Of a DNA stretch of 64,000 bases, positions 9,603 to 19,142 are shown piece by piece. Source of the DNA: Bacillus aerolatus (GTDB lineage Bacteria; Bacillota; Bacilli; Bacillales; Domibacillaceae); the NCBI RefSeq assembly GCF_009183655.1, contig NZ_WEIO01000010.1, positions 106,188 through 170,187 of the forward strand, given 5' to 3'. A program made the translations under genes and the position numbers. Every line of letters starts with the position of its first letter. Positions within the stretch are counted from its first letter, which is position 1. The notes under the pieces are model-generated. The model made no database searches. It was given only the letters and a program-made list of their open reading frames with translations, and had not been told where the DNA came from.

Positions 9603-10532
9603 ATGGCAAATTTTATTTTGAAACGATTAGTCTATATGTTTATAACTTTGCTGATTATTGCAACGATCACCTTCTTCTTAATGAAGCTCCTGCCAGGATC
9701 GCCACTTACAAACCAGGAAAAATTAAGCCCGGCACAACAACAATTAATTCTTGATAAGTACGGGTTAAATGATCCTCTTCCAGTTCAATACGTGAACTAT
9801 ATGACCAACTTGTTTAAAGGAGACTTAGGGTTATCATTTCAATATGATAACCGGCCGGTAACGAAAATGATTGGTGAACGTATTGGCCCTTCCGCATACT
9901 TAGGTTTCCAAGCCGTTTTATTTGGAACGATTGTTGGTATTGTTTTAGGTATACTTGCAGCATTAAAACAAAACAGTGTTATGGATTATGCAGCAACGAC
10001 GATCGCTGTTTTAGGAATATCCATTCCTTCTTTCGTATTTGCAGGCCTGCTGCAGTATTATTTGGCGGTTAAGTACCCCATCTTTCCGGTGGCTGCCTGG
10101 GAAGGGTTTGAGTATACGGTACTGCCAACGATCGCTTTATCGGTATTCGTTATTGCTACGGTAGCGAGATATATGAGATCTGAACTTTTAGAAGTGTTAA
10201 GCTCGGACTATATTATGCTTGCCCGTGCAAAGGGAGTAAGCTCTGCTGCGATTATGGTCAAGCACGCCTTACGCAATGCACTCATTCCGATCATTACATT
10301 ATTGGGTCCTTTAGCTGTAAATATTATGACTGGCTCACTTGTTATTGAACGAATCTTCGGTATCCCAGGAATTGGCGAGCAGTTTGTCCGCTCTATCATG
10401 ACAAATGATTTTACCGTCATTATGGGGATCACTCTTTTTTATAGCGTGTTATTTATTTTCATCGTCTTTATTGTTGATATTCTTTACGGTGTGATTGATC
10501 CACGTATCCGGTTAAGTGGAGGGAAGAAATAA
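9603..10532 (+). CDS. oppB: Oligopeptide ABC transporter permease OppB
   Basis: A 309-residue inner membrane subunit of the oligopeptide importer with about six helices; the first is at residues 9-30. The EAA-type loop that contacts the ATPases is visible in DYIMLARAKGVSSAAIMVKHALRNALIPI (about 203-230, quoted here only for its G-x9-Asn pattern). A GGAGGG site lies ahead of the ATG. The stop overlaps the oppC start by one base (TAATG), indicating translational coupling. Confidence 0.94.
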   Translation: MANFILKRLVYMFITLLIIATITFFLMKLLPGSPLTNQEKLSPAQQQLILDKYGLNDPLPVQYVNYMTNLFKGDLGLSFQYDNRPVTKMIGERIGPSAYLGFQAVLFGTIVGIVLGILAALKQNSVMDYAATTIAVLGISIPSFVFAGLLQYYLAVKYPIFPVAAWEGFEYTVLPTIALSVFVIATVARYMRSELLEVLSSDYIMLARAKGVSSAAIMVKHALRNALIPIITLLGPLAVNIMTGSLVIERIFGIPGIGEQFVRSIMTNDFTVIMGITLFYSVLFIFIVFIVDILYGVIDPRIRLSGGKK

Positions 10533-11560
10533 TGAATGTAGAAAATCCAGACAAAAAGATTCAATTGCAAAAAGACCTCTTTCAGCCGGTGGACAAACGG
10601 GCCTCACAATCGGAAAAGATCAGCCGGCCAAGCTTGAATTTTTGGCAGGATGCATGGCTGAGATTAAAAGGGAATAAAGGAGCCATTGTCGGATTAATCT
10701 TAATTACGATTATTACCTTTATGGCTATATTTGGCCCATCAATGAATAAATACACATACAAACAGCAGAATATCTCTCATGCTAAATTGCCGCCAAAAAT
10801 AGCTGCATTAGAAAATGTTGACTGGCTGCCATTTGATGGGAAAGACAAAGATGGGTTCGACATGTATGAAGCGAAAAATGTGAAAGAGTATTACTGGTTT
10901 GGAACAGATGATCTTGGCCGTGATTTATGGACAAGAACGTGGTACGGTACACGCATTTCTATTTATATTGGTGTACTGGCCGCGGTTATTGATTTCTTGA
11001 TTGGTATTGCTTACGGAGGCGTTTCAGGGTTTTACGGAGGCCGTGTGGACAACGTTATGCAAAGGATTATCGAAATTTTAATGGGGATCCCACACTTAAT
11101 CGTCGTTATCCTATTTATCCTCGTTTTTGAACCTGGTATTTTTTCGATTACGATGGCGATGGTTATTACCGGTTGGGTGAACATGGCGAGAATTGTCCGC
11201 GGTCAGTTTTTAAAATTAAAGACCCAAGAGTTTGTGCTTGCTTCACGGACCCTTGGCGCATCTGGAAGCCGCTTAATCTGGAAGCACTTAATGCCGAACG
11301 TGATGGGGCCAATTATCGTAACGACGATGTTTACGATTCCAAGTGCGATCTTCACGGAGGCATTTTTAAGCTTTATCGGTCTCGGCATCCGACCGCCGGA
11401 AGCTTCGCTCGGTTCTTTAGTTAATGATGGATTTAAATCGTTGCAAATGTATCCTCATATGTTGATTATTCCATCCGTTATCATCAGCTTGCTTATTTTA
11501 AGCTTTAATTTACTAGCGGATGGCTTGCGTGATGCACTTGATCCGAAAATGCGGAAATAA
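10532..11560 (+). CDS. oppC: Oligopeptide ABC transporter permease OppC
   Basis: The 342-residue partner permease. It has a polar cytosolic N-terminus of about 45 residues (SQSEKISRPSLNFWQDAW), the first helix at about 53-70, then the long extracytoplasmic loop of OppC/DppC proteins with FGTDDLGRDLWTR, and about five more helices. The EAA loop is seen in ASRTLGASGSRLIWKHLMPN. It starts inside the oppB stop and is followed by oppD 22 bases on. Confidence 0.94.
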   Translation: MNVENPDKKIQLQKDLFQPVDKRASQSEKISRPSLNFWQDAWLRLKGNKGAIVGLILITIITFMAIFGPSMNKYTYKQQNISHAKLPPKIAALENVDWLPFDGKDKDGFDMYEAKNVKEYYWFGTDDLGRDLWTRTWYGTRISIYIGVLAAVIDFLIGIAYGGVSGFYGGRVDNVMQRIIEILMGIPHLIVVILFILVFEPGIFSITMAMVITGWVNMARIVRGQFLKLKTQEFVLASRTLGASGSRLIWKHLMPNVMGPIIVTTMFTIPSAIFTEAFLSFIGLGIRPPEASLGSLVNDGFKSLQMYPHMLIIPSVIISLLILSFNLLADGLRDALDPKMRK

Positions 11561-11582
11561 TGACTGGAAGGAGAGTACCTTG

Positions 11583-12650
11583 ATGAAAAAATTATTGGAT
11601 GTTCAAAATTTGCACGTCTCCTTCGATACGCATGCAGGAGAAGTGAAAGCAGTCCGCGGAGTGAATTTCCACTTGGATAAAGGAGAAACATTGGCGATTG
11701 TAGGGGAATCTGGTTCAGGGAAATCAGTTACAACAAAAGCGTTAATGCGCCTCATTCCGAACCCGCCCGGCCGAATTAAAGAAGGGAAAATGCTTTTTGA
11801 AGGAAGAGACTTAGTGAAGATTTCGGAAAAAGAAATGGAAAAACTGCGCGGAAAAGACATTTCGATGATTTTCCAAGACCCAATGACTTCTCTTAATCCA
11901 ACGATGACGGTGGGGAAGCAAGTGATGGAGCCGCTTATTAAGCATCAAAAAATGAATAAAGAGGCAGCAAGAAAACGTGCAGTAGAATTGCTGGCACTTG
12001 TAGGCCTGCCTAATCCGGAAGCACGGATTAAACAATATCCTCATCAATTTTCGGGTGGACAGCGCCAGCGTGTCGTTATTGCGATTGCGCTTGCCTGTAA
12101 CCCGAAAATCTTAATTGCGGATGAACCAACAACGGCACTGGACGTAACGATTCAAGCGCAAATTTTAGAACTCATGAAAGAATTACAGAAAAAAATTGAA
12201 ACGTCGATTATTTTTATTACACATGACCTCGGCGTCGTAGCTAACGTAGCTGACAGAGTAGCAGTCATGTATGGCGGCCAAATCGTGGAAACAGGTACAG
12301 TCGATGAAATCTTTTACGATCCACGCCACCCATATACGTGGGGGCTGCTGTCTTCGATGCCGAGCTTAGATACAGATGAAGAAACGGAATTACAAGCGAT
12401 TCCGGGAACGCCTCCGGATCTGCTGAACCCGCCAAAAGGTGATGCCTTTGCTTTGCGAAGCAATTATGCGCTGAAAATCGATCTCGAACAAGAACCGCCG
12501 GTTTATCAAGTGTCACCTACTCATTTCGTTAAATCGTGGCTGCTTCATCCAGATGCGCCGGCGTTTGAGCCGCCGGTGAATGTGCAGCAAAACTTGCGGC
12601 CGATGCCAAATAACTTTGACAAGCCTGCATTGTTCGAGGAGGTTCGCTGA
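11583..12650 (+). CDS. oppD: Oligopeptide ABC transporter ATPase OppD
   Basis: A nucleotide-binding subunit that powers peptide uptake. The ATG at 11583 has GGAAGGAGAG upstream; the longer frame would overlap oppC. The 355-residue protein has Walker A GESGSGKS (about 41-48), Q-loop [12 protein letters not shown], signature FSGGQRQR, Walker [13 protein letters not shown] and the H-loop THD. The C-terminal extension typical of Opp/Dpp ATPases follows, but lacks the usual four-Cys cluster (only [16 protein letters not shown] is seen), as in some Bacillus OppD proteins. oppF starts one base after its stop. Confidence 0.95.
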   Translation: MKKLLDVQNLHVSFDTHAGEVKAVRGVNFHLDKGETLAIVGESGSGKSVTTKALMRLIPNPPGRIKEGKMLFEGRDLVKISEKEMEKLRGKDISMIFQDPMTSLNPTMTVGKQVMEPLIKHQKMNKEAARKRAVELLALVGLPNPEARIKQYPHQFSGGQRQRVVIAIALACNPKILIADEPTTALDVTIQAQILELMKELQKKIETSIIFITHDLGVVANVADRVAVMYGGQIVETGTVDEIFYDPRHPYTWGLLSSMPSLDTDEETELQAIPGTPPDLLNPPKGDAFALRSNYALKIDLEQEPPVYQVSPTHFVKSWLLHPDAPAFEPPVNVQQNLRPMPNNFDKPALFEEVR

Positions 12651-12651
12651 C

Positions 12652-13581
12652 ATGGCTGAAAAATTACTGGAAATAAAAAATTTAAAACAATACTTTAATG
12701 AAGGCAAACCAAATATGGTGAAAGCGGTCGATGGTATCTCCTTTGACATTTTTCGCGGAGAAACACTTGGTCTTGTCGGCGAATCGGGCTGTGGCAAATC
12801 AACAACCGGCCGGACCATTATCCGCTTGTACGATGCAACGGATGGTCAGGTGCTGTTCGATGGCAAAGATGTTCATGGGAAAAAATCGAAAGCGGACATG
12901 AAGCAATTCAACCGGAAAATGCAAATGATTTTTCAAGATCCATACGCATCGCTGAACCCGCGTTTGAAAGTGGCTGACATCATTGCGGAAGGAATTGATA
13001 TTCACGGACTTGCTAAAACGAAAAAAGAACGGATGGATAAAGTATACAGCCTGCTCGAAACAGTCGGGCTGAACCGGGAGCACGCCAACCGTTATCCTCA
13101 TGAGTTTTCCGGTGGACAACGCCAACGTCTCGGCATCGCCCGCGCTCTTGCTGTGGAACCGGACTTTATTATCGCCGATGAGCCAATTTCTGCTCTCGAC
13201 GTATCGATTCAGGCACAAGTCGTCAACTTAATGCAAAAGCTGCAAAAAGAAAAAGGGCTGACGTATTTATTCATCGCTCATGACTTGTCGATGGTGAAAT
13301 ACATCAGCGACCGCATTGGGGTCATGTATTTCGGCAAGCTTGTGGAGCTCGCGCCAAGTGACGTGCTGTATAAAAAGCCGCTTCACCCTTATACGCAATC
13401 ACTGCTTTCCGCTATTCCGCTTCCTGATCCAGACTATGAAAGAAGCCGTACAAGAAAAGCATATGACCCGGCTGTCCACAACTATGCGGACGGCGAGCAA
13501 GTAGAAATGAGAGAAGTAGCACCGGGCCATTTTGTCTACTGCTCTGAAAAAGAATATAAGCAATATAAAGCGAATTATTAA
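12652..13581 (+). CDS. oppF: Oligopeptide ABC transporter ATPase OppF
   Basis: The second ATPase of the importer, 309 residues from an ATG preceded by GAGGAGG inside the end of oppD. Walker [14 protein letters not shown]-loop [12 protein letters not shown], signature FSGGQRQR and Walker [13 protein letters not shown] are present. The tail ([17 protein letters not shown]) matches Bacillus OppF, which is shorter than Gram-negative OppF. The operon ends here with a terminator. Confidence 0.95.
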   Translation: MAEKLLEIKNLKQYFNEGKPNMVKAVDGISFDIFRGETLGLVGESGCGKSTTGRTIIRLYDATDGQVLFDGKDVHGKKSKADMKQFNRKMQMIFQDPYASLNPRLKVADIIAEGIDIHGLAKTKKERMDKVYSLLETVGLNREHANRYPHEFSGGQRQRLGIARALAVEPDFIIADEPISALDVSIQAQVVNLMQKLQKEKGLTYLFIAHDLSMVKYISDRIGVMYFGKLVELAPSDVLYKKPLHPYTQSLLSAIPLPDPDYERSRTRKAYDPAVHNYADGEQVEMREVAPGHFVYCSEKEYKQYKANY

Positions 13582-13582
13582 A

Positions 13583-13629
13583 AGAGAACTTCCGCTGTGT
13601 GTTCATTGACACGGCGGTGGTTCTTTTTA
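13583..13629 (+). terminator. Terminator of the opp operon
   Basis: AGAACttCCGCtGTGT pairs imperfectly with CACGGCGGtgGTTCT, followed by TTTTTA. Confidence 0.85.
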
Positions 13630-13699
13630 TTTTTAAGCAAGATTGCTAGAATAAAAGATATCCAAAATGGGTAAAAACGGATGGAGAGGAGAGATATGT

Positions 13700-14893
13700 A
13701 TGATAAAATGGAAAAAGTGGGGATCTTTCATGGTTATCACCGGCGCTTTGCTGTTTTCAAATGTTATTAACGGTATGGCAGCGGAAGAAACGATGTTCAA
13801 AGAGCGCCCCGTTCCCTTGTTGAAGAAGGAAATAACAGAAAAAATGGCGCGCTTTCAATATGATAATGGGCTTAAATTCAAATATCCTGATGCGGTCCGG
13901 GGAATTTATGTGACAGGGCATTCAGCAGGTGGAGCCCGCTTTGAAAAGCTAATGAAGTTGATGGCTGACACAGAGTTAAACGCAATGGTCATTGATATAA
14001 AGGATGATGGGGGCAAACTTACATATAAGCCGGAGCCTGGCTCTCCATATACAGGCATCAGCCAACAATTCATTAAAGACCCACAGGCAATGCTGAAAGA
14101 AATGGAGAAAAAGCAGGTGTATCCGATCGCCCGGGTTGTTGTTTTTAAAGATACGACCTTGGCGAAAGCGAAGCCGGAATGGTCTTTTACTAAAAATGGC
14201 CAAGTATGGGAAAACGGCGGCGGTGAATCTTTCGTTAACCCGTTTATGAAAGAAGTATGGGATTATAACGTCGACATTGCGATTGAAGCAGCTAAAATGG
14301 GCTTTCAGGAAGTGCAATTTGACTACGTACGTTTTCCAGAAGGATTTGAAACACGAGATCAGCAGCTGACTTACAGTCTCGGTGATTACGAGCGCTCAAA
14401 AGAAGATCCTGTTCAACGCCGTGTGCAGGCAGTGACTGATTTTGTCGCTTATGCTCGCGAGAAGTTAAAGCCGTATGGCGTCAAAGTGTCTGTTGATATT
14501 TTCGGTTATTCTGCTACATTGCCGGAAGCGCCCGGCATCGGACAGAATTTCTCAAAAATTTCGGAGAACGTCGATGTTATCTCTTCCATGGTTTATCCGA
14601 GCCACTGGACGTCTTACTTCGGTATTGAAAAGCCCGATACCGAGCCTTATAAATTGATCGCAGCGTATGCCAAAGTAGAAAACGAAAAACTGAAGTCGTT
14701 AAAAACACCGCCGCTTTCCAGGCCATGGCTCCAAGATTTCACTGCTTCCTGGCTCGGGGCAGGCAATTACCGCCCTTACGGCAAAGCGGAGATAGAAGCG
14801 CAAATCCGCGCGTTAAATGAAAATGGAATAGAAGAATTCCTCTTGTGGAATGCTAGCAATAAGTATACGCCGAATGTGGACTACACACCTTAA
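13700..14893 (+). CDS. Putative secreted glycoside hydrolase (DUF4015/PF13200 type)
   Basis: A 397-residue protein; the ATG at 13700 follows GAGAGGAGAG. Residues about 8-28 form a signal peptide or N-terminal anchor ending near GMAAEE. The rest resembles a TIM-barrel hydrolase family annotated as putative glycoside hydrolase: RGIYVTGHSAGG, NAMVIDIKDDGGKLTY, QFDYVRFPEG and SVDIFGY with acidic residues at strand ends, then ISSMVYPSHW and EFLLWNASN. The substrate is unknown. The gene lies between opp and yjbC, where B. subtilis has a different gene. yjbC follows 18 bases downstream, so they are probably cotranscribed. Confidence 0.75.
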   Translation: MIKWKKWGSFMVITGALLFSNVINGMAAEETMFKERPVPLLKKEITEKMARFQYDNGLKFKYPDAVRGIYVTGHSAGGARFEKLMKLMADTELNAMVIDIKDDGGKLTYKPEPGSPYTGISQQFIKDPQAMLKEMEKKQVYPIARVVVFKDTTLAKAKPEWSFTKNGQVWENGGGESFVNPFMKEVWDYNVDIAIEAAKMGFQEVQFDYVRFPEGFETRDQQLTYSLGDYERSKEDPVQRRVQAVTDFVAYAREKLKPYGVKVSVDIFGYSATLPEAPGIGQNFSKISENVDVISSMVYPSHWTSYFGIEKPDTEPYKLIAAYAKVENEKLKSLKTPPLSRPWLQDFTASWLGAGNYRPYGKAEIEAQIRALNENGIEEFLLWNASNKYTPNVDYTP

Positions 14894-14911
14894 TAAGGAA
14901 AGGGAGATTGA

Positions 14912-15484
14912 ATGCATTGGTATGAAAAGTTAAATCAGTATTTTCCAATCGAAGAAATGAAGTCAAAAGAGCATATTGAATTGCTTCTGGAAGAACGAGG
15001 CGATGTTTACTATAAAGATGAAGGGCCGCATCACGTGCTCATTTACGTAGAATTCGATGACTTTGTATTTGTCGACTATTTATTCGTATCTAAAGATGCC
15101 CGCGGCCAGGGACTCGGCCGTAAACTGATCAACAAGCTGAAGGAAAAAGGAAAAGCGATTCTCCTTGAAGTCGAACCGGTCAATTATGAAGATACAGATA
15201 CCGAAAAAAGGCTGCGCTTTTACGCAAGGGAAGGGTTTAATCACGCCTCAACGATCGGCTATTCCCGTCGTTCGCTCGCCACGAATGAAGTGAATGACAT
15301 GGAGATCCTTTATTGGGCGCCAAACGATGAAACAGAAGAGAAAATTTACGAAAGCATGAAGAAAACGTACCGGCTCATTCACAAATATAAAGATGAAGAA
15401 CTGTACGGAGAACCGTTCGATCCTGTCCACAATGTGTTATCCAGAGAGGAAACGAGAGAAGATATATTGAAAGAATTAACGTGA
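14912..15484 (+). CDS. yjbC: GNAT family acetyltransferase YjbC
   Basis: A 190-residue protein with an AAGGGAG site. The acetyl-CoA binding motif of the GNAT fold is seen in FVDYLFVSKDARGQGLGRKLINKLK (about 52-75; key R-GQGLG-R). The C-terminal third is acidic and helical. In B. subtilis yjbC lies just upstream of spx and both respond to stress; the order is kept here. The substrate is not known. A hairpin terminator directly follows, so spx has its own promoter. Confidence 0.85.
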   Translation: MHWYEKLNQYFPIEEMKSKEHIELLLEERGDVYYKDEGPHHVLIYVEFDDFVFVDYLFVSKDARGQGLGRKLINKLKEKGKAILLEVEPVNYEDTDTEKRLRFYAREGFNHASTIGYSRRSLATNEVNDMEILYWAPNDETEEKIYESMKKTYRLIHKYKDEELYGEPFDPVHNVLSREETREDILKELT

Positions 15485-15485
15485 A

Positions 15486-15524
15486 AAAGGCGCCGGGTGT
15501 CATATGACGCCCGGGGCTTTTTCG
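15486..15524 (+). terminator. Terminator of yjbC
   Basis: GCGCCGGGTGTCA pairs with TGACGCCCGG-g-GC, then TTTTT. Confidence 0.88.
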
Positions 15525-15793
15525 TGTAATAAATTATTTGTTTTTAGTTTAAACTAGGCAGGCAACGGGTAAAAATAAAAAGAATGCTTATATTAAAAAA
15601 ATGTCTGAGCTGTGTAAAATTTTTATAATTATTATTACAATGTAATGAAAACTGTATTCATGAACCATTCAATCATGTATAATACATATTGTAGCCGGAT
15701 ATTTGAAGAAGTTCAAATGGATTGCTTCGCGAATGGAATTCCTCATGAAATAACAGGTATTATATTTTATTCTTTAAGGAGTGTGATTGAGGA
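15525..15793. promoter_or_regulatory. spx upstream region
   Basis: AT-rich spacer of about 270 bases without a convincing gene. A TATAAT at 15678-15683 is the best -10 candidate; its -35 match is poor (TATTCA at 15655), so the real promoter may need another sigma factor or an activator. A TTTAAGGAGTGTG site lies just before the spx ATG. Confidence 0.45.
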
Positions 15794-16189
15794 ATGGTTA
15801 CTTTATATACTTCACCTAGTTGTACTTCCTGCCGTAAAGCGAAAGCGTGGTTAGAAGAACACGAAATCCCATACGTTGAAAGAAATATTTTTTCCGAGCC
15901 TTTGAGCATCGAAGAAATTAAAGAAATATTGAGAATGACAGAAGATGGCACGGACGAAATTATTTCCACGCGCTCAAAGATCTTCCAAAAGCTAAACGTA
16001 GATCTTGAAACGTTGCCGCTGCAAAATTTGTTTGAATTGATCCAATCAAATCCCGGACTGCTTCGTCGTCCGATTATCCTGGACGAAAAACGTTTGCAGG
16101 TAGGCTATAACGAGGATGAAATTCGCCGCTTCCTTCCTAGAAAAGTGCGCACGTTCCAACTTATGGAAGCGCAACGGCTCGTCAACTAA
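15794..16189 (+). CDS. spx: Global thiol-stress regulator Spx
   Basis: Spx binds the alpha subunit of RNA polymerase and redirects transcription during disulphide stress. The product has 131 residues, as in B. subtilis, and an ArsC-like fold. The redox switch Cys10-x-x-Cys13 ([10 protein letters not shown]) is intact, as is the LLRRPI segment with the RNA polymerase contact Arg. The C-terminus ([13 protein letters not shown]) ends in the form recognised by ClpXP with its adaptor SpxH, whose gene is at 22835. mecA, another Clp adaptor gene, follows at 16595. Confidence 0.96.
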   Translation: MVTLYTSPSCTSCRKAKAWLEEHEIPYVERNIFSEPLSIEEIKEILRMTEDGTDEIISTRSKIFQKLNVDLETLPLQNLFELIQSNPGLLRRPIILDEKRLQVGYNEDEIRRFLPRKVRTFQLMEAQRLVN

Positions 16190-16198
16190 AGAAGAAGG

Positions 16199-16226
16199 AC
16201 CTTCATACAGCAGTATGGGGGTTTTT
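16199..16226 (+). terminator. Terminator of spx
   Basis: ACCTTCATAC pairs with GTATGGGGGT (two G-T pairs) around AGCA, followed by TTTTTT. Confidence 0.85.
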
Positions 16227-16270
16227 TATTTTTGAATAAGAAAACACAAGTTTTTTGTACTTAGTTTAGA

Positions 16271-16393
16271 TGTCGGGCTTAAGCCGCCTAGCCTCTCTAA
16301 GGTCTGGTTATTCTAGCGGCATGGCTGAAAAGCGCCATTCCACCAGTTTGTTTTATGCTTGTCGGGGCTGATCAAGGCGCTTGTGCTTTTCTT
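16271..16393. repeat. Dispersed structured repeat, copy 2
   Basis: The flanks GCCGCCTAGCCTCTC and TGCTTGTCGGGGCTGATCAA, then GGCGCTTGTGCTTTTCTT, match copy 1 at 5877. The inner segment is different and only weakly self-complementary. The element fills much of the 400-base spacer between spx and mecA; the rest of that spacer is AT-rich leader and promoter DNA of mecA with no gene. Confidence 0.65.
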
Positions 16394-16594
16394 ATTTCTT
16401 GTCTTGAGTTTTTCATAAAATTCAGATAAAATGGCGAGACACCCTTTTCATTTTCGAATCGTTATATTTTCATTTGCTGTATGTTTAGCATACAATAGAG
16501 TTAGGTACATGTATATCGTCAAGCCATTCAGGGAAATGCCTAATAATAAGGGAGTCAGCCCTCAGGTACCCTTAGACGGAAGGGAGAGGTAGTT

Positions 16595-17257
16595 ATGGAA
16601 ATCGAACGCATTAATGACAACACAGTTAAGTTTTATATTTCGTACTTAGATATAGAGGAAAGAGGCTTTGACCGCGAAGAAATTTGGTATAATCGCGAGC
16701 GCAGTGAAGAGCTCTTTTGGGATATGATGGAAGAAATACACGATGAAGAAGATTTTACTGTCGATGGACCGCTCTGGATACAAGTTCAGGCTTTAGATAA
16801 AGGTCTTGAAATTTTAGTGACGCAGGCAAATTTAACAAAAGACGGACAACGAATCGAACTGCCGCTGCCCGGAGACAAGTACCGGGATTTCCCAGTGGAT
16901 GACCGTTTGGAAGAATTGCTTGATGAACACTTTCATGCAAACGAAGAAGATGATGAAGCGAAAGAACCGATATTGGAATTCCTGCTTTCATTTAACAACT
17001 TCGAGGATTTAATACAATTAAGCAAACGCACCGATCTTGATGAATTGTCTACACAGTTATACTCCTATAACAATAAATATTACTTGTTCGTGGAGTTTTC
17101 GGAAGAGGCATTTGATGAAGAGGCAGTGGAAAACACATTAAGCATTTTACTGGAATATACAGACGAGTCAGGCATGACGATTCACCGGATCCAAGAATAT
17201 GGAAAATGTGTCATGGAAAGCGACGTATTTCAAACGGTTCGCAAATATTTCAACTAA
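16595..17257 (+). CDS. mecA: Adaptor protein MecA
   Basis: MecA hands substrates such as ComK to ClpC-ClpP and activates ClpC. The product has 220 residues, like B. subtilis MecA, with the N-terminal substrate-binding part MEIERINDNTVKFYISYLDIE, an acidic linker (NEEDDEAKEP, about 105-118) and the C-terminal ClpC-binding domain from about 120. It has an AAGGGAGAGG site. Its place after spx, with coiA and pepF downstream, is the B. subtilis order. Confidence 0.96.
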   Translation: MEIERINDNTVKFYISYLDIEERGFDREEIWYNRERSEELFWDMMEEIHDEEDFTVDGPLWIQVQALDKGLEILVTQANLTKDGQRIELPLPGDKYRDFPVDDRLEELLDEHFHANEEDDEAKEPILEFLLSFNNFEDLIQLSKRTDLDELSTQLYSYNNKYYLFVEFSEEAFDEEAVENTLSILLEYTDESGMTIHRIQEYGKCVMESDVFQTVRKYFN

Positions 17258-17265
17258 TGAAGCCC

Positions 17266-17298
17266 GCGCCGATTTCACTTGAAATCAGCGCTTTTTTT
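17266..17298 (+). terminator. Terminator of mecA
   Basis: GCGCcGATTTCA pairs with TGAAATCaGCGC, followed by seven T. Confidence 0.9.
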
Positions 17299-17396
17299 AT
17301 TGGCCGCAAATTTGGCGGAAAGGCTTCTCTTTATGCTAAAGAGGGTATAATAGCAGAAAAAACAGCAGCAGAAGCAGAGAGGGCTGAAAATGGGGT

Positions 17397-18911
17397 ATGA
17401 ATAACACAGTAAAAGTAGCTAGCTTTATTTTGGCTGTTTTAGTAATTTATGTTTTATGGGCCGATCATTATATGAGCGGGCTGTTAAAATATATGAGTAT
17501 GGCGTTAACGCTGACGGTGATTGTCATCAGCTTTTTAATTTTCTTTGAAAACAGGCATCCTACTCAAACCATTACATGGCTCATCGTATTAGGCGCCTTT
17601 CCGCTGTTCGGGTTTATTTTTTATTTGCTGTTTGGCAGAAGCTATCGGAAAGAACGCATGTTTAAGAAAAAATACATACTTGATAAAGAAACATACAATC
17701 AGTACAAGTTCACCCATTCAAAAGAAGACTTGAAGAAGCACTTTCAAAAATACGGAGAGCACACGATTTATACGCTTGCAGAACGACTTGGAAGCAGCGG
17801 CATTTCTTTTCATACCGAAACGGAATTGCTGACAAACGGAAAAGAGACATACGCCTCGATTTTAGAAGAGTTGAAAAAAGCGAGGCACCATATTCATTTG
17901 GAGTATTATATTGTCCGTGCAGATGGCATCGGCAATGAAATTAAAGACGTGCTGATCGAAAAAGCAAGAGACGGCGTGAATGTCCGTTTTTTATACGACT
18001 CAGTCGGTTCGTGGAACCTTTCTAAAGCTTATATTCAAGAGCTGCGGGAAGCAGGAGTGGAAATAATGCCATTCGGTCCGGTAAAGCTTCCGTTTTTTAA
18101 TAGTAAATTCAATTTTCGCAACCACCGGAAAATCATCGTCATTGATGGAAATATTGGCTTTGTCGGCGGCTTAAATATCGGCGACGAATATTTAGGGAAA
18201 GTGCCTCAGTTTGGGGCTTGGCGTGACACCCATCTTTACGTCCGCGGAGAAGCAGTGCGTTCGCTGCAGTTAATTTTCCTACAGGACTGGTATTACATGA
18301 CGAATGACAGCTTTATTACACCAGGCTACTTAACGCCTGAACCGGAGAAAAAAGTGAGAAGAACCGGCGGCGTCCAAATGATCGCCGGCGGTCCGGACAA
18401 TGAGTGGAGCGTCATTAAAAATATTTTCTTTTCGATGATCACATCCGCACAGGAATTTGTCTGGATCGCCACGCCTTACTTCATTCCGGATGAAGATATT
18501 TTTTCCGCGCTGAAAATTGCTGCTCTCAGCGGCGTGGACGTCCGGCTGTTAATGCCGCAACGCCCGGATAAGCGTATCGTTTTTCATGCTTCTCGTTCTT
18601 ATTTTCCAGGTCTTCTTGAAGCAGGTGCGCGCATATTTGAATACAAAGAAGGCTTTATGCACAGCAAGTTCATCATCGTCGACGGCGAAATAGCATCTAT
18701 CGGCACATCCAACATGGACATGAGAAGCTTCCACTTAAATTTTGAAGTGAATGCCTTTTTGTACCACACACACAGCATCGAATCGCTTGTAAAAGAATAC
18801 ATTAACGACATGAACGCCTCCGATGAAATTGATCTCGACGATTTCAACGGCCGCCACTTAGGCTACCGCTTCATCGAATCAACATCAAGGCTCCTGTCGC
18901 CATTATTGTAA
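17397..18911 (+). CDS. cls: Cardiolipin synthase
   Basis: The enzyme joins two phosphatidylglycerols to cardiolipin at the membrane. The 504-residue protein has two N-terminal membrane helices (about 5-20 and 27-70 with a hairpin), a cytosolic stretch, and two phospholipase D motifs: NHRKIIVIDG (about 240) and MHSKFIIVDG...GTSNMD (about 420). Length and motifs are those of bacterial ClsA. Its C-terminal RLLSPLL is also typical. A strong terminator follows. Confidence 0.93.
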   Translation: MNNTVKVASFILAVLVIYVLWADHYMSGLLKYMSMALTLTVIVISFLIFFENRHPTQTITWLIVLGAFPLFGFIFYLLFGRSYRKERMFKKKYILDKETYNQYKFTHSKEDLKKHFQKYGEHTIYTLAERLGSSGISFHTETELLTNGKETYASILEELKKARHHIHLEYYIVRADGIGNEIKDVLIEKARDGVNVRFLYDSVGSWNLSKAYIQELREAGVEIMPFGPVKLPFFNSKFNFRNHRKIIVIDGNIGFVGGLNIGDEYLGKVPQFGAWRDTHLYVRGEAVRSLQLIFLQDWYYMTNDSFITPGYLTPEPEKKVRRTGGVQMIAGGPDNEWSVIKNIFFSMITSAQEFVWIATPYFIPDEDIFSALKIAALSGVDVRLLMPQRPDKRIVFHASRSYFPGLLEAGARIFEYKEGFMHSKFIIVDGEIASIGTSNMDMRSFHLNFEVNAFLYHTHSIESLVKEYINDMNASDEIDLDDFNGRHLGYRFIESTSRLLSPLL

Positions 18912-18944
18912 AAAAGCAAAACCCGATGTGGTTTTGCTTTTTTT
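18911..18944 (+). terminator. Terminator of cls
   Basis: AAAAGCAAAACC pairs with GGTTTTGCTTTT and extends into a T-run. Confidence 0.92.
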
Positions 18945-18986
18945 ATGCATACAGGGAGCCAAAAGCGGCGGCCGTAGGTCAAAGTC

Positions 18987-19057
18987 GTGGACAACATGGC
19001 TGAAAAAATGAACAACGTCTCGAAGTCGTGAATAACCTGGCCAAAAAGGTGAACAAC
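18987..19057. repeat. Array of about 21-bp repeats, locus A (four units)
   Basis: The cores GTGGACAAC (18987), ATGAACAAC (19008), GTGAATAAC (19028) and GTGAACAAC (19049) are spaced 21, 20 and 21 bases apart. The 12 bases between cores vary, with alternate units alike (tGGCtgAAAAA / tGGCcAAAAAG). The array lies between the cls terminator and coiA. Related arrays are at 28563 and 39091. Confidence 0.75.
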
Positions 19058-19142
19058 GTCCTGTTCTTTTAGTTTCCTATCATTTCCCGGCAGGACATTG
19101 CAGAAAAGAAGCGAATAAGTGAAGAGTGAAAGGAGTGTTATT

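Noticed and set aside
17206..17400. A 64-codon frame between mecA and cls
   Set aside because: It overlaps the end of mecA in another frame and runs through the mecA terminator stem.
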